The translations under genes were made by a program, and so were the position numbers. The notes under the pieces are model-generated. The model was not told where the DNA came from. It was given only the letters and a program-made list of their open reading frames with translations, and made no database searches. Of a stretch of 64,000 nucleotides of DNA, positions 34,855 to 46,027 are shown in pieces (the stretch's first letter is position 1; every line of letters begins with the position of its first letter). Source of the stretch: an uncultured Alphaproteobacteria bacterium (GTDB taxonomy: Bacteria > Pseudomonadota > Alphaproteobacteria > HIMB59 > GCA-002718135); assembly GCA_902588745.1 (NCBI GenBank), contig CACIQI010000001.1, positions 167,591 through 231,590 of the forward strand, written 5' to 3'.

Positions 34855-36024
34855 ATGGAAGTTTTAAAAAAAGAACCACATATACACAATAAAACTGCAG
34901 TTCTTGTATTAGAAAATGGTGAAATCTTATGGGGTTATGGTTTAGGAGAGAAAAAGGCTGCAGTAGGAGAACTTTGTTTTAATACCTCTCAAACTGGATA
35001 TCAAGAAGCATTATCTGATCCCTCATATACAAAACAAATCATTACATTTACTTTTCCACATGTTGGAATTGTAGGCACAAATCAAGAAGATCAAGAGTCA
35101 AAAAAAATCTACGCTGATGGTTGTGTAATAAATCAGCCATTATCAGAATATTCAAATTGGAGAGCAGAAGATGATTTAAATTCATATTTTTTAAAAAACA
35201 AAATTCCATGTATTTTTGGAATTGATACCAGATACTTAACTAAAAAATTATCTGTCGAGGGAGCTAAAAAGGCAGCAATTATTCACTTTGGAGAAGGTGA
35301 AAATAAAATTGAAAAACTTAAAACTCAAATAAATGAGTGGAAAGGTCTTCAAAATTTAGATTTGGCTGGGATAGTATCGACAGAGCAAAACTATAATTGG
35401 CAAAAAGGAATATGGAAAAGTGATAAATTAATAAAAAGAAAATTTAAATATAATGTTACTTGTTTAGACTTTGGTATCAAAAATAATATTTTAAGAAATC
35501 TTAATGAATTTAACCTTAACCCAACTGTATTAAACTTATTTTCTAGCTACGAAGAAATAATAGAAACTGATCCTTCAGGAATTTTTTTATCAAACGGCCC
35601 TGGTGATCCTTATGCTACAGGTAGTAAAATAGTTGATGTAATTAAAAAATTAATTGATGATAATATTCCAATATTTGGAATATGTTTAGGGCATCAAATT
35701 TTAGGATTGGCATTAAATGCAAAGACTAAAAAAATGTTTCAAGGTCACAGAGGTTCTAACCATCCTGTCAAAAATCTTACAACAGGCATTGTTGAAATTA
35801 CTTCTCAAAATCATGGCTTTGAAGTTGATAGAGATAGTTTTGGCAAAGATATAATTGAAACTCATGTTTCGCTATTTGACGGGACTAATGAAGGTTTAAA
35901 ACATAAGCATTTACCAGTATTTAGTGTGCAATATCATCCAGAGGCATCCCCTGGTCCACATGATAGTCATTATTTGTTTGAAGAATTTTATAAACTTATT
36001 GAGAAAAATGCCAAAAAGAACTGA
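34855..36024 (+). CDS. carA: Carbamoyl-phosphate synthase small subunit
   Basis: A 389-residue glutamine amidotransferase subunit from the ATG at 34855; an in-frame TTG six codons upstream is less likely. The N-terminal domain has [18 protein letters not shown]. The class I glutaminase domain has FLSNGPGDP, the nucleophile Cys in [10 protein letters not shown], and the His/Glu pair in [10 protein letters not shown]. It releases ammonia from glutamine for carbamoyl phosphate made by CarB, feeding arginine and pyrimidine synthesis. Its end overlaps carB by 17 bp. Confidence 0.97.
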   Translation: MEVLKKEPHIHNKTAVLVLENGEILWGYGLGEKKAAVGELCFNTSQTGYQEALSDPSYTKQIITFTFPHVGIVGTNQEDQESKKIYADGCVINQPLSEYSNWRAEDDLNSYFLKNKIPCIFGIDTRYLTKKLSVEGAKKAAIIHFGEGENKIEKLKTQINEWKGLQNLDLAGIVSTEQNYNWQKGIWKSDKLIKRKFKYNVTCLDFGIKNNILRNLNEFNLNPTVLNLFSSYEEIIETDPSGIFLSNGPGDPYATGSKIVDVIKKLIDDNIPIFGICLGHQILGLALNAKTKKMFQGHRGSNHPVKNLTTGIVEITSQNHGFEVDRDSFGKDIIETHVSLFDGTNEGLKHKHLPVFSVQYHPEASPGPHDSHYLFEEFYKLIEKNAKKN

Positions 36025-39000
36025 CATAAATAAAATATTAATAGTAGGTGCAGGTCCTATAGTTATTGGTCAAGCTTGTGAATTTGATTACTCGGGTGCT
36101 CAGGCATGTAAGTCTCTCAAAGATGAAGGTTACGAAATTGTATTAATTAATTCAAATCCTGCAACAATAATGACTGATCCAGAATTAGCTGATCAAACTT
36201 ATATTGAACCTATAACTAATGAATTTGTTGAAAAAATAATTGAAATCGAAAAACCAGATGCTCTTCTACCAACAATGGGAGGGCAAACTGCTTTAAACGT
36301 TTCAATGGAACTTTTTAATAATCGTATACTTGAAAAACACGGAGTTAAAATGATTGGGGCTAATCCAACAGCAATAGAATTAGCTGAGGATAGGCAAAAA
36401 TTTAAAGATGCCATGAAAGAAATTGGTCTAAGTTGTCCTAAAAGTTATGTGGTTAACACAATTGAAGAGTCAAAAAGAGTAAAAAATGAATTAAATTTAC
36501 CTCTTGTTATAAGACCAAGTTTTACACTTGGAGGCACCGGAGGAGGTGTTGCCTATGATGATGAGGGTTTTATTGATTTATGTAATAGAGGTTTAAATGC
36601 TAGCCCAACAAATCAGATACTTATTGAAAAATCTGTTTCAGGTTGGAAAGAATTTGAAATGGAAGTTGTTAGAGATAATAAAGATAATTGTATTATTGTT
36701 TGTTCAATTGAAAATGTTGATCCAATGGGTGTTCATACTGGAGATAGTATTACAGTAGCTCCATCCTTAACATTAACTGATAAAGAATATCAAATTTTAA
36801 GGAATGCTAGCATTAAGGTTCTCAGAAAAATAGGTGTAGATACTGGAGGATCAAATGTTCAATTTGCAATAAATCCTGAAGATGGAGAAATTAATGTGAT
36901 TGAAATGAATCCAAGAGTTAGTAGATCTTCAGCGTTAGCATCAAAAGCTACCGGTTTTCCAATAGCAAAAATTGCTGCAAAATTAGCTGTAGGTTATACT
37001 TTGGATGAACTTGAAAATGATATTACTACAACTACACCAGCAAGTTTTGAACCAACTATTGATTATGTTGTAACTAAAATTCCAAGATTTACTTTTGAAA
37101 AATTTGTTGGTGCTAATTCTGACTTAACGACATCCATGAAATCAGTTGGTGAAGCAATGAGTATAGGTAGATCTTTTAATGAATCAATCCAAAAAGGTTT
37201 TAATTCTCTTGAGTATGGTTTAACTGGTTTTGATAAACCAAAACTTAGCTCAGATGATAAAAATACAATTTTGAATGAACTTAAAATACAATCTTCTCAA
37301 CGCTTGTTAGTGGTAGGAGAAGCCTTAAGGATTGGATTAACAGTTGATGAAATAAATCAAACTACAAAATATGATAAATGGTTTTTATATCAAATTAAAA
37401 AGATAATTGATTTTGAAAAAATATTAAAAGAAAAAGGACTCAACAAAGATATAATATTATATGCTAAGAAAATAGGCTTCTCGGATAGTAAAATCTCATC
37501 AATATTAAGTATTAAAGAAATAGAATTAAGAAAATTTAGAAATAATAATAATATTAATCCTGTATTTAGATTAGTGGATACTTGTGCAGGTGAATTCAGT
37601 TCTAAAACTCCGTATCTTTATTCTACTTACGATTGGGATTTTGAAAATATTAAATTCTGTGAAGCAAATCCTACATCAAAAAATAAAGTAATAATTCTTG
37701 GAGGTGGTCCTAACAGAATAGGTCAAGGCATTGAATTTGATTATTGCTGTGTACATGCTGTCTATGCATTGAAAGAAAAGGGCATTGAAACAATAATGAT
37801 AAATTGTAACCCAGAAACAGTTTCAACTGACTATGATACTGCTGATAGACTTTATTTTGAACCACTTTCAGCTGAAAGTGTTATTGAAATTTACAATAAA
37901 GAAAAAAGTAATGGAAATGTTCTTGGTGTGTTAGTTCAATTTGGGGGTCAGACTCCTTTAAAAATTGCAAAAGAATTAGAAGAAGCTGGAATAAAAGTTA
38001 TAGGAACTTCAACTGAAGCAATAGACTTAGCTGAAGATAGAGATAGATTCAGTGAAATATTAATGAAACTTAAAATTGCTCAACCAAAAAATGCTTTTGC
38101 AAATACTGTATCTCAAACTTTAGAAAAAGCTGAAGAAATTGGATATCCTGTTTTGGTTAGACCTTCATATGTACTTGGAGGAAGAGCTATGCAAATCGCA
38201 TATGATAAAGATAATTTAGAGTCATTTTCTAATGAAGCTCTTGAAGTTTCTGCAAATAATGTAATTTTAATTGATGAGTATCTAGAGAATGCCAAAGAAA
38301 TAGATGTAGATATAATTAGAGATAAAAATGGAGAAATATATGTAGCTGGGATTATGGAACACATCGAAGAAGCAGGAATTCATTCTGGAGATAGTGCTTG
38401 TTCCCTACCTCCCTATTCAGTTAGTACAGAAACTCAGAATAAAATTATTGAATGGGTATCAAAAATTGCCAATGAAATAAATGTTATTGGATTAATGAAT
38501 ACTCAATTAGCAATTAAAGATAAAAAAATATATGTTTTAGAAGTTAACCCAAGAGCCAGCAGGACAGTGCCATTTGTAGCTAAATCAAAGGGTATTCCAA
38601 TTGCGAAAATTGCAGCAAAAGTAATGTTAGGTGAAAATCTTAATTCAATTTTGAATGATTATAAAATTAATGAATTAAAAAACTTTAATGTCAAAGAATC
38701 TGTTTTTCCTTTCAATAAATTTGATGGAGTTGATCTAATATTAGGTCCTGAAATGAAATCTACAGGAGAAGTTATGGGAATAGATGAAACCTTTTTATCT
38801 TCCTATATAAAGAGTCAAATTGCCTGTGGTAATATTCTTCCTTCTAAAGGGACAGTATTTATCTCCATAGATAATGATAATAAAAAGTTCATTATTGAGA
38901 TAGCCCAAAAGTTAAAAGAATTAGATTTTAATCTAGTTGCAACTAAAGGAACTGCTGAATACTTAAATACTAATAACATCAAGACAAAAATAGTAAATAA

Positions 39001-39238
39001 AGTAAAAGAAGGCAATCCTCATGTAGTTGACTCATTAATCAATAATAAAATTCAGCTAGTAATTAATACAACAAAAACGCAATCATCTATTAGAGATAGC
39101 TATAGCATTAGAAGGACATCATTAATGTATAATATTCCATATTACACGACAATAGCTGGAGCCAAAGTTGCTGTAGATGCTATTGAACATATGAAAACTC
39201 AAGAATTCACTATAAAAAGTCTTCAAACTATAAATTAA
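36008..39238 (+). CDS. carB: Carbamoyl-phosphate synthase large subunit
   Basis: A 1076-residue enzyme starting at ATG 36008 ([20 protein letters not shown]), 17 bp inside the carA end. A longer in-frame extension over carA is rejected because the family begins at this MPKRTDI. Two homologous ATP-grasp halves are present ([13 protein letters not shown] and [18 protein letters not shown]; then [12 protein letters not shown] and [18 protein letters not shown]), followed by a C-terminal methylglyoxal-synthase-like allosteric domain. It makes carbamoyl phosphate from bicarbonate, ammonia and two ATP. Length is standard. Confidence 0.98.
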   Translation: MPKRTDINKILIVGAGPIVIGQACEFDYSGAQACKSLKDEGYEIVLINSNPATIMTDPELADQTYIEPITNEFVEKIIEIEKPDALLPTMGGQTALNVSMELFNNRILEKHGVKMIGANPTAIELAEDRQKFKDAMKEIGLSCPKSYVVNTIEESKRVKNELNLPLVIRPSFTLGGTGGGVAYDDEGFIDLCNRGLNASPTNQILIEKSVSGWKEFEMEVVRDNKDNCIIVCSIENVDPMGVHTGDSITVAPSLTLTDKEYQILRNASIKVLRKIGVDTGGSNVQFAINPEDGEINVIEMNPRVSRSSALASKATGFPIAKIAAKLAVGYTLDELENDITTTTPASFEPTIDYVVTKIPRFTFEKFVGANSDLTTSMKSVGEAMSIGRSFNESIQKGFNSLEYGLTGFDKPKLSSDDKNTILNELKIQSSQRLLVVGEALRIGLTVDEINQTTKYDKWFLYQIKKIIDFEKILKEKGLNKDIILYAKKIGFSDSKISSILSIKEIELRKFRNNNNINPVFRLVDTCAGEFSSKTPYLYSTYDWDFENIKFCEANPTSKNKVIILGGGPNRIGQGIEFDYCCVHAVYALKEKGIETIMINCNPETVSTDYDTADRLYFEPLSAESVIEIYNKEKSNGNVLGVLVQFGGQTPLKIAKELEEAGIKVIGTSTEAIDLAEDRDRFSEILMKLKIAQPKNAFANTVSQTLEKAEEIGYPVLVRPSYVLGGRAMQIAYDKDNLESFSNEALEVSANNVILIDEYLENAKEIDVDIIRDKNGEIYVAGIMEHIEEAGIHSGDSACSLPPYSVSTETQNKIIEWVSKIANEINVIGLMNTQLAIKDKKIYVLEVNPRASRTVPFVAKSKGIPIAKIAAKVMLGENLNSILNDYKINELKNFNVKESVFPFNKFDGVDLILGPEMKSTGEVMGIDETFLSSYIKSQIACGNILPSKGTVFISIDNDNKKFIIEIAQKLKELDFNLVATKGTAEYLNTNNIKTKIVNKVKEGNPHVVDSLINNKIQLVINTTKTQSSIRDSYSIRRTSLMYNIPYYTTIAGAKVAVDAIEHMKTQEFTIKSLQTIN

Positions 39239-39278
39239 TTTGATTGACTATAAAATATAAATAAATCATCATGAGTTT

Positions 39279-39752
39279 ATGAATAAAATTCCTATGACTG
39301 CTGAGGGTTATACAAAATTACAAGACGAATTAAAAAAATTAACCTCTGAAGATAGACCAAAAATAATTGAAGCAATTGCAGAGGCTAGAAGCCATGGTGA
39401 TTTATCTGAAAATGCAGAATATCAATATGCTAAAGAACAACAAAGTTTAATAGAAGGAAGAATTATAGATTTAGAGAGTGCAATTAGTAAAGCAGAGGTA
39501 ATAGATGTTAAATCTGTTGAAAGTGATGACATTAAATTTGGAGCTACAGTTGAGATAGAAGATGATGAAAGTGGAGAAAAGCAACAATATCAAATTGTTG
39601 GGGAATATGAATCAGATATTGAAAATAAAAAACTTTCAATTACTAGTCCTTTAGCAAGAGGCTTGATTGGTAAAACAGAAGAAGACAATGTTGAAATCAA
39701 TAGTCCAAAAGGTTTAAAAAGTTATACAATCTTATCAGTAAAATACATTTGA
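39279..39752 (+). CDS. greA: Transcription elongation factor GreA
   Basis: A 157-residue protein with an N-terminal coiled coil (PMTAEGYTKLQDELKKLTSE) and GDLSENAEYQYAKEQQ, the tip region with acidic residues that promote RNA polymerase transcript cleavage. The C-terminal FKBP-like domain ends with GLIGKTEEDNVEINSPKG. It rescues backtracked RNA polymerase. It follows carB after 40 bp, a common alphaproteobacterial arrangement, and its stop overlaps the downstream TTG start. Confidence 0.97.
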   Translation: MNKIPMTAEGYTKLQDELKKLTSEDRPKIIEAIAEARSHGDLSENAEYQYAKEQQSLIEGRIIDLESAISKAEVIDVKSVESDDIKFGATVEIEDDESGEKQQYQIVGEYESDIENKKLSITSPLARGLIGKTEEDNVEINSPKGLKSYTILSVKYI

Positions 39753-40705
39753 ATATAGACAATCCTAAAATTTGGTCATTAACTGATGGTTCACAAGGTA
39801 TGATAAGTCAGACTAAAGGTCTTGCAAATGAATTGAGTGTAAATATAGAAGAATTTAAAACTGAATTAATTTTTCCTTGGGATAGATTACAGCCTGGGAT
39901 ACTGCCTATTTTTAGTTGGATATTTAAAAATAAGTTACCTAGAAACGAAATACCCGATGTGGTTATTAGTTGTGGAAGAAAAAGTGTATACTTATCAGTC
40001 TATCTTAAAAAAAAATATCCTAATATAATAAATATTCATATTCAGAACCCAAAAATTTCTTCAAAATACTTTTCATTTGTTATTGCTCCAAATCATGATG
40101 CTTTATATGGTGAAAATATAATCAATTCGATAGGTGCGATACATCATTTTAAAAAAATTAATAATTTAAAAAATCATTATGAAATTAATACAAAAAATTT
40201 GATTACATGTATTATTGGAGGTGAAAATAATCACTATAATTTCTCAAAAGCAAATACTTTGGATCTTTGTGAGAGAATAAAAAAATTAAAGTACTATAAT
40301 AATAAAGAAATTTTAGTTATTACCTCAAGAAGAACTAATGAGGAAATTAAACATATTTTAAAAGAAGAATTGAACTCCATATCTACATTATGGTTTGGAG
40401 AAGGAAAGAATCCATACGAATTTGCTCTTTATAATTCTAGTTATTTTATTATTACTTCTGACTCAACCTCTATGATTTCTGAAGCAAGTATATCTGGTAA
40501 ACCAATTTATGTTTATCAATTACCAATGAAGAGAAAAAGTAAAAGATTTATAAGATTCCATGAAGAATTTAAAAATATGAATATAACAAAAGATTTTAAT
40601 ACTTTAGACAAATTAGAAAATTGGACATATACCAAACTAGATGAAAGCGAAAGAATCGCTGGAATTATAAAAAAAAGAATTATAGAAAGGAATAATGAAT
40701 CTTGA
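39749..40705 (+). CDS. ELM1/DUF1022 family protein (mitochondrial fission ELM1-like)
   Basis: A 318-residue protein beginning at TTG (39749), which overlaps the greA stop. Family features are WSLTDGSQGMISQTKGLA near the N-terminus, VVISCGRKSVYLSVYLKK, IHIQNPKISSKYFSFVIAP, CIIGGENNHYNF and the C-terminal ITSDSTSMISEASISGKPIY. The fold resembles GT-B glycosyltransferases. Bacterial function is not established; the plant relative acts in mitochondrial division. It overlaps the downstream 2OG oxygenase gene by 11 bp, suggesting coupled expression. Confidence 0.88.
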   Translation: MNIDNPKIWSLTDGSQGMISQTKGLANELSVNIEEFKTELIFPWDRLQPGILPIFSWIFKNKLPRNEIPDVVISCGRKSVYLSVYLKKKYPNIINIHIQNPKISSKYFSFVIAPNHDALYGENIINSIGAIHHFKKINNLKNHYEINTKNLITCIIGGENNHYNFSKANTLDLCERIKKLKYYNNKEILVITSRRTNEEIKHILKEELNSISTLWFGEGKNPYEFALYNSSYFIITSDSTSMISEASISGKPIYVYQLPMKRKSKRFIRFHEEFKNMNITKDFNTLDKLENWTYTKLDESERIAGIIKKRIIERNNES

Positions 40706-41315
40706 GAATTTAGTTCACGCAGATTTTCCCTTTAATCACTGGGTATTTCGTAATTGCTTAGAGGAAGGTGCGTTAAATGAAATTTCCTTTAGTAACATTC
40801 CATCAGGAGATAGAATGTACGATGGGACAAGAGCTGCTGATCATACAGGACAGGGAATTGATGGTAAATTAAGACTTTTTATAACAAAAAATAATTTTCA
40901 AAGTTTTCCATATTTAACAAAATTAATTCAATCTTTACAAAGTAAAGAAATTGTTAATAAAATATCAAAAATAATTGATAAAGATTTATCAAATTCATAT
41001 GTCAGACTGGAAGTAATTGGAGATAAGAAAGGATTTTGGCTAAAACCACATAAGGATATCGCAGAAAAATTAATGACGATGATGGTTTGGGCAAACCCAT
41101 ATAATGAAGCATCAAATTTGGGTACTGATCTATATGATAAAAATTTTAAATTAGTTAAAACAATTGAGTACATTCATAATAGTGGTTATTTTTTTTCTTC
41201 AGGGGATGATACTTGGCATGGACTTGAATTAAAGGAAATTCAGAAAGAGAGAAGATGTATTCAAATAAATTATGTTACTTTTAATACAGATTGGCCAGTT
41301 GAAAAAAGTGACTAA
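40695..41315 (+). CDS. Putative 2-oxoglutarate/Fe(II)-dependent oxygenase
   Basis: A 206-residue protein that carries a likely iron site: HKD in LKPHKDIAEKLMTMMVW, the distal His in GDDTWHGLEL, and an Arg in ERRCIQINYV. The spacing fits a double-stranded beta-helix oxygenase. It starts inside the end of the ELM1-like gene and precedes trxB by 17 bp. Substrate unknown: a carbohydrate, protein or nucleotide-sugar target linked to the ELM1-like protein is possible. Family assignment rests on motif spacing only. Confidence 0.65.
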   Translation: MNLENLVHADFPFNHWVFRNCLEEGALNEISFSNIPSGDRMYDGTRAADHTGQGIDGKLRLFITKNNFQSFPYLTKLIQSLQSKEIVNKISKIIDKDLSNSYVRLEVIGDKKGFWLKPHKDIAEKLMTMMVWANPYNEASNLGTDLYDKNFKLVKTIEYIHNSGYFFSSGDDTWHGLELKEIQKERRCIQINYVTFNTDWPVEKSD

Positions 41316-41332
41316 ATTATTAATTTAATCAT

Positions 41333-42274
41333 ATGACTGAAAAAATAGAAAATGATGTTTTAATTATTGGATCTGGTCCAGCAGGCTACACTGCTGCAAT
41401 CTATGCAGCAAGAGCTAATTTAAAACCACATTTAGTTTCAGGTTTAGAACCAGGAGGCCAACTAACAATCACTACGGACGTAGAAAACTATCCAGGATTT
41501 GAAAATGTAATTCAAGGTCCTTGGCTTATGGAACAAATGAAAGAACAAGCAGTAAAAGTAGGAACTATCTTACATAATGATATTGTAACTTCAGTAAATT
41601 TTGAAAAAAATCCATTTACTTGCAAAACTGAGACGGGAAAAGAATTTGTGTCCAAATCGATAATTATTGCAACAGGTGCTCAGGCTAGATGGCTGAATTT
41701 GGAAAGTGAAAAAAAATTTAAAGGATTTGGTATTTCTGCTTGCGCAACTTGTGATGGGTTTTTCTTCAAAGATCAGCAAGTAGCAGTGATTGGTGGAGGT
41801 AATAGTGCAGTAGAGGAAGCAATGTTTTTGACTAAATTTGCTTCTAAGGTTTTGTTAATCCATAGAAGAGATAGTTTAAGAGCTGAAAAAATTTTACAAG
41901 AAAGACTATTTAACAATAAAAAAATTGAAGTAATTTGGAATAGTAAGGTTTCTGAGTTCGTTGGAGAAGAAAATCCAAATACATTAAAAAAAATTATTTT
42001 AGAGAACACATTAGATGGCACCAAAACAACTATAGATGTAAATGGTGCTTTTATAGCTATAGGACATGATCCCGCTACTTCACTTTTTATAGATAAGTTA
42101 AAAATGGATGAGGAGAATTATATAATTACTAAACCTGATAGTACTGAAACAAGTATTAAAGGGGTTTTTGCGGCTGGGGATGTAAAAGATAAAATTTACA
42201 GACAGGCTGTAACTGCTGCTGGTATGGGTTGTATGGCTGCTCTAGAAGCCGAAAAGTATATAGCAGAGAATTAA
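41333..42274 (+). CDS. trxB: Thioredoxin-disulfide reductase
   Basis: A 313-residue flavoprotein with FAD-binding GSGPAGYTAAIYAARA at the start, the redox-active CATC in SACATCDGFF, NADPH-binding VIGGGNSAVEEA and the C-terminal FAD motif GVFAAGDVKDKIYRQAVTAA. It reduces thioredoxin with NADPH. Length is standard for low-Mr TrxB. Its stop directly abuts the convergent rpmJ stop with no gap. Confidence 0.97.
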   Translation: MTEKIENDVLIIGSGPAGYTAAIYAARANLKPHLVSGLEPGGQLTITTDVENYPGFENVIQGPWLMEQMKEQAVKVGTILHNDIVTSVNFEKNPFTCKTETGKEFVSKSIIIATGAQARWLNLESEKKFKGFGISACATCDGFFFKDQQVAVIGGGNSAVEEAMFLTKFASKVLLIHRRDSLRAEKILQERLFNNKKIEVIWNSKVSEFVGEENPNTLKKIILENTLDGTKTTIDVNGAFIAIGHDPATSLFIDKLKMDEENYIITKPDSTETSIKGVFAAGDVKDKIYRQAVTAAGMGCMAALEAEKYIAEN

Positions 42275-42400
42275 CTAACCCTGCCTTGCTTTCATTCTGG
42301 GATTTTTTTTATTAATTACGTAAATCCTACCTTTTCTACGAACGATTTTACAATCCTTATCCCTAGTTTTGGCAGTTTTTAATGAACATTTAACTTTCAT
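42275..42400 (-). CDS. rpmJ: 50S ribosomal protein L36
   Basis: A 41-residue protein translated from the minus strand: [20 protein letters not shown], then [21 protein letters not shown] and a TAG stop. It matches the longer gammaproteobacterial/alphaproteobacterial C-minus style of L36, with two of the usual zinc Cys positions retained (Cys5, Cys17). It lies alone between trxB (convergent, zero gap) and a divergent gamma-glutamyltransferase gene, away from the ribosomal protein operons, as is usual for alphaproteobacterial rpmJ. Confidence 0.93.
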   Translation of the reverse strand: MKVKCSLKTAKTRDKDCKIVRRKGRIYVINKKNPRMKARQG

Positions 42401-42457
42401 AAAAAGCGCTTTAAATTCTGGGATTTGTTTTGTCAAACATATATTGTTTAACTTAAT

Positions 42458-44044
42458 ATGAGAAAGTTATCTTACCCAGGAAGATCTAATGTTTTAGCTC
42501 AAAATGGCATGGTGGCAACATCAAATCCCTTGAGTTCCCAGGTGGCCATTAATGTACTTCAAAAAGGTGGAAATGCTGTTGATGCAGCTATTGCAGCTTC
42601 AGCCGTTCAAGCAGTTGTATGTCCTAGTGCAACAGGAATTGGAGGGGATTGTTTTGCGATTATTTCGATGAATGGGAAAAAACCAATTGCTGTAAATGGG
42701 TCTGGAATTGCTCCAAAAAAAGCAAATTTACAGTTTTATAAAGATAATAAAATTAATAATATTGGTTTAACAAGTCCACATTCAGTTACTATTCCTGGAT
42801 CAGTTCATGCATGGTGTACTATGCATGAAAAATTTGGAAGAATTGATTTTAAAGAAGTTTTAAATGGTGCAGAAAATTTTGCTAGAAAAGGATTTCCTAT
42901 TCATGAAGTTGAAGCTATTGCATGGAAAGAGAATGAAACAAAACTTAAAAAAAATCCTAATTCTAAAAGATTATTTTTAAATAAAAATCTCAGTTATAGT
43001 TATGGTGAAGTTTTTAAGAATATTCCTTTAGCAAATACTTTGAGAGTCATCTCAAAAAATAAAATTAAAGGATTTTATCAAAGTGAAATAACTAAGGATA
43101 TGGTCAAGACACTAAAAAAACTTGGAGGACTGCATACAGAAGAAGACTTCTACAATCAAAAAACGTTATTTTCAGAAACAATTACAAATTCCTATAGAAA
43201 TATAAAGATCCATCAATGCCCTCTAAATAGTCCTGGATTAGTAGTCTTGATGATGATGGCAATGACTGAGAAATTAAATATCAAAAAATACAATCCTTCA
43301 AGTTTTGAAAGGTATCATCTTCAAGCTGAAATTTCTAAAATATGTTTTGAGGTTAAGGAAACAATATTTGGCGATCCTAATTTTAGTAATATAAATTTAA
43401 AAGATTATTTAAGTAATGAATATATAAGCTCTTTATGTTCTAGAATAAATAAAAATAAAATTTATTCTTCAAAAAAGGGCTTTGTTACTTCTCACCCTGA
43501 AACAATATATTTAAGTGTTGTAGATAAAGATTTGAACTCAGTATCATTTATTAATTCAATATGTCATGGCTTTGGAAGTGGAATTACAAGTAATAAAACA
43601 GGAATTCTTTTTCAAAATAGAGGTGTAAATTTCAGATTAGAAGATGATCACCCCAACTCAATTGATAGTCATAAAAGACCACTTCATACAATTATTCCTG
43701 GATTAATAACTAATAAGAATGATGAGACCCTGTATTCTTATGGAGTTATGGGAGGGCAATATCAACCTATTGGTCAGTCTCATTTGATTCAAAATATAAT
43801 CGACTATAACATGACAGTACAAGAAGGCTTGGATTTACCTAGAGCATTTGCTCTAAATGGTCTCTTAAATGTTGAGAATTCATTAGATGATAAAATTGTA
43901 AAAAAATTAAAGAATATTGGTCATAAAATTAAAACAAATAAAAATGCTATTGGCGGTGGACAATGTATAAAAATAGATAGAAAAAATGGGGTGCTTATTG
44001 GCGGGTCAGATCCAAGAAAGGATGGTATGGCAATAGGTTACTAA
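42458..44044 (+). CDS. Gamma-glutamyltransferase family protein (Ntn hydrolase)
   Basis: A 528-residue member of the gamma-glutamyltranspeptidase family. It has [30 protein letters not shown] near the N-terminus (read here in two parts: [11 protein letters not shown] and [11 protein letters not shown]). The self-processing/nucleophile Thr lies in [12 protein letters not shown], and [14 protein letters not shown] is at the C-terminus. These enzymes hydrolyse gamma-glutamyl or related acyl amides. No signal peptide is evident at [17 protein letters not shown], unlike periplasmic GGT, so it may be cytoplasmic. It is divergent from rpmJ and convergent with guaC. Confidence 0.9.
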   Translation: MRKLSYPGRSNVLAQNGMVATSNPLSSQVAINVLQKGGNAVDAAIAASAVQAVVCPSATGIGGDCFAIISMNGKKPIAVNGSGIAPKKANLQFYKDNKINNIGLTSPHSVTIPGSVHAWCTMHEKFGRIDFKEVLNGAENFARKGFPIHEVEAIAWKENETKLKKNPNSKRLFLNKNLSYSYGEVFKNIPLANTLRVISKNKIKGFYQSEITKDMVKTLKKLGGLHTEEDFYNQKTLFSETITNSYRNIKIHQCPLNSPGLVVLMMMAMTEKLNIKKYNPSSFERYHLQAEISKICFEVKETIFGDPNFSNINLKDYLSNEYISSLCSRINKNKIYSSKKGFVTSHPETIYLSVVDKDLNSVSFINSICHGFGSGITSNKTGILFQNRGVNFRLEDDHPNSIDSHKRPLHTIIPGLITNKNDETLYSYGVMGGQYQPIGQSHLIQNIIDYNMTVQEGLDLPRAFALNGLLNVENSLDDKIVKKLKNIGHKIKTNKNAIGGGQCIKIDRKNGVLIGGSDPRKDGMAIGY

Positions 44045-44045
44045 C

Positions 44046-45083
44046 CTACACTTTCCCAAAAGTGTCATTATACTGATTATTTACTCTTACAAAAGTAGTA
44101 CACTTACTGAGCTGCTTCAATGATGAAGCGCCAACGTATGTACAGCTACTTCTTACACCTCCAAGAATATCTCTAATTGTACTATCTAGCGAATTCTTCA
44201 TTTTAATTTTAACTTTTTTACCCTCAGATGATCTATAATTTGCAAGACCTCCATAATGTTTCTCATTTGCTTCTTCAGAACTTGATCCATAAAACTCGAT
44301 GAATTTACTTCCATTTTCCTCAATTATATCACCACCACCTTCCTTATGACCTGCTAACATTCCACCAAGCATAACAAAGTCTGCACCAGCACCAAATCCT
44401 TTTGCAACATCACCAGGACAAGTACATCCTCCATCAGCGATAATATGCGCTCCTAATCCATGTGCTGCGTCGGCACATTCCATTACAGCGCTAAGTTGTG
44501 GATATCCTACTCCTGTTTGTATTCTAGTGGTACATACACTTCCAGGACCGATACCAACTTTAACAATATCCGCCCCACTTAATACTAATTCCTGAGTCAT
44601 GTCTGCAGTAACAACATTACCTGCGATAATAGTTTTTTTTGGATATTTTTTTCTTACCTCTGAAACAAAATTACTAAAATTTTCTGAATAGCCATTTGCA
44701 ACATCAATACAGATAAATTTAAATTTTGGATATTTTTTTAGAATTGAATTTAACCTATTGTAACTGTCTTTACTTGTACCGCAACTAAGAGCAATCGAAT
44801 CAAAGAAGATATTTTTTTTATAAATAGTTCCTATTTGATTAATGTCATGCTGTTTTGTTAAAGCAGTCATTAGTTTATGAGAACTTAGTTTTTTTGCAAC
44901 ATCTATTTCACCAACACCATCCATATTAGAGGCTATTATTGGAATCCCTTTCCATGATGATCTTGAGTGTTTAAAAGTATATTTTCTATTCAAATCAACA
45001 TCTTTCCTACTTTTTAAAGTACTTCTCTTTGGTCTAAAAAGGACATCTGAGTAGTCAAGTTTAATTTCTTCTTCGATTCTCAT
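44046..45083 (-). CDS. guaC: GMP reductase
   Basis: A 345-residue IMPDH/GMPR-family TIM barrel with no CBS domains. It opens [19 protein letters not shown]. The catalytic loop has [11 protein letters not shown] with the nucleophile Cys, followed by [20 protein letters not shown]. These features and the length match GMP reductase rather than IMP dehydrogenase. It converts GMP to IMP with NADPH in purine salvage. It is convergent with the gamma-glutamyltransferase gene (1 bp apart) and divergent from the prenyl synthase. Confidence 0.94.
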   Translation of the reverse strand: MRIEEEIKLDYSDVLFRPKRSTLKSRKDVDLNRKYTFKHSRSSWKGIPIIASNMDGVGEIDVAKKLSSHKLMTALTKQHDINQIGTIYKKNIFFDSIALSCGTSKDSYNRLNSILKKYPKFKFICIDVANGYSENFSNFVSEVRKKYPKKTIIAGNVVTADMTQELVLSGADIVKVGIGPGSVCTTRIQTGVGYPQLSAVMECADAAHGLGAHIIADGGCTCPGDVAKGFGAGADFVMLGGMLAGHKEGGGDIIEENGSKFIEFYGSSSEEANEKHYGGLANYRSSEGKKVKIKMKNSLDSTIRDILGGVRSSCTYVGASSLKQLSKCTTFVRVNNQYNDTFGKV

Positions 45084-45145
45084 AAATACATTCGCATATT
45101 TGTATTAAATAATTTAGAAATTAAAACAAATATAAATTGTTATCT

Positions 45146-46027
45146 ATGAACTTAAATACGTTAATAAATGCAAATAAAAGAAAGTTTGATATTAAATTTA
45201 AAAAACTTTTAAAAAATAAGCTAGACAAATCAAGTTTATCAAATGCAATCTTTTATGGCTCTATGAATGGAGGAAAAAGAATAAGGCCATTTTTAGTAAT
45301 GGAGTCTGCAAAAATAGCAAAAATTTCATCAAATGATGCCTTTATCATAGCCTCATGTATTGAATGTATACATTCGTACTCCTTAATTCACGATGATTTA
45401 CCATCAATGGATGATGATGATTACAGAAGAGGTAAATTAAGTACTCATAAAAAATTTAATGAAGCTACTGCAATTTTAGCAGGAGATGCTTTACATGATT
45501 TAGCATTTGAATTGATCTCAGGAAATTTTATAAATAAAAATGTTGTTTCTAGATTAAATTTAATAAATTATCTTTCTTTGTGTATTGGACATAAAGGATT
45601 AGCTCTTGGTCAAGCTTTAGATTTAGAATACGAAAATAAAAAGTTATCTAAAAATAAAATTTTAGATATGTATTCTAGAAAAACTGGCAAGTTATTTGAA
45701 TTCTCTTTTTCTGCGCCTTTTATATTAAAAAATAAAAGTAAAATTGATATTCAATTTGCAAAAGATTATGGAATGTTATTTGGTTTAATCTTTCAAATTA
45801 TAGATGACTTAATCGATGAAATTGGAACTTTTAAGAAAATTGGAAAAACACCAGGTAAAGATGTTGAGCAAGGCAAAAGTACATTACTAAAATTAATTGG
45901 TGAAAAACAAGTTACTAATTTATGTAATAATAAAATTAATACTTTTAAAAAAATATATAGAAATAAAATAAGTCAAAACCCTATATTAATAAAAATGCTA
46001 GAGTTTGGAATGAATCGACTAGATTAA
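45146..46027 (+). CDS. ispA: Polyprenyl (farnesyl/geranylgeranyl) diphosphate synthase
   Basis: A 293-residue short-chain prenyltransferase starting at ATG 45146; an in-frame TTG at 45137 is a weaker alternative. The first Asp-rich motif is in SLIHDDLPSMDDDDYRRGK and the second in FQIIDDLIDEIG. GGKRIRPFLVMES and KTPGKDVEQGKSTL are also typical. It condenses IPP with allylic diphosphates to make C15/C20 precursors of quinones, bactoprenol or hopanoids/carotenoids. Chain length cannot be certain from sequence. Its end overlaps a convergent DUF2177 gene by 4 bp. Confidence 0.93.
   Translation: MNLNTLINANKRKFDIKFKKLLKNKLDKSSLSNAIFYGSMNGGKRIRPFLVMESAKIAKISSNDAFIIASCIECIHSYSLIHDDLPSMDDDDYRRGKLSTHKKFNEATAILAGDALHDLAFELISGNFINKNVVSRLNLINYLSLCIGHKGLALGQALDLEYENKKLSKNKILDMYSRKTGKLFEFSFSAPFILKNKSKIDIQFAKDYGMLFGLIFQIIDDLIDEIGTFKKIGKTPGKDVEQGKSTLLKLIGEKQVTNLCNNKINTFKKIYRNKISQNPILIKMLEFGMNRLD

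Noticed and set aside
35924..36007. Longer N-terminus for CarB reaching back into carA
   Set aside because: The extra 28 residues are out-of-frame carA sequence; the family starts at MPKRTDI encoded from 36008.
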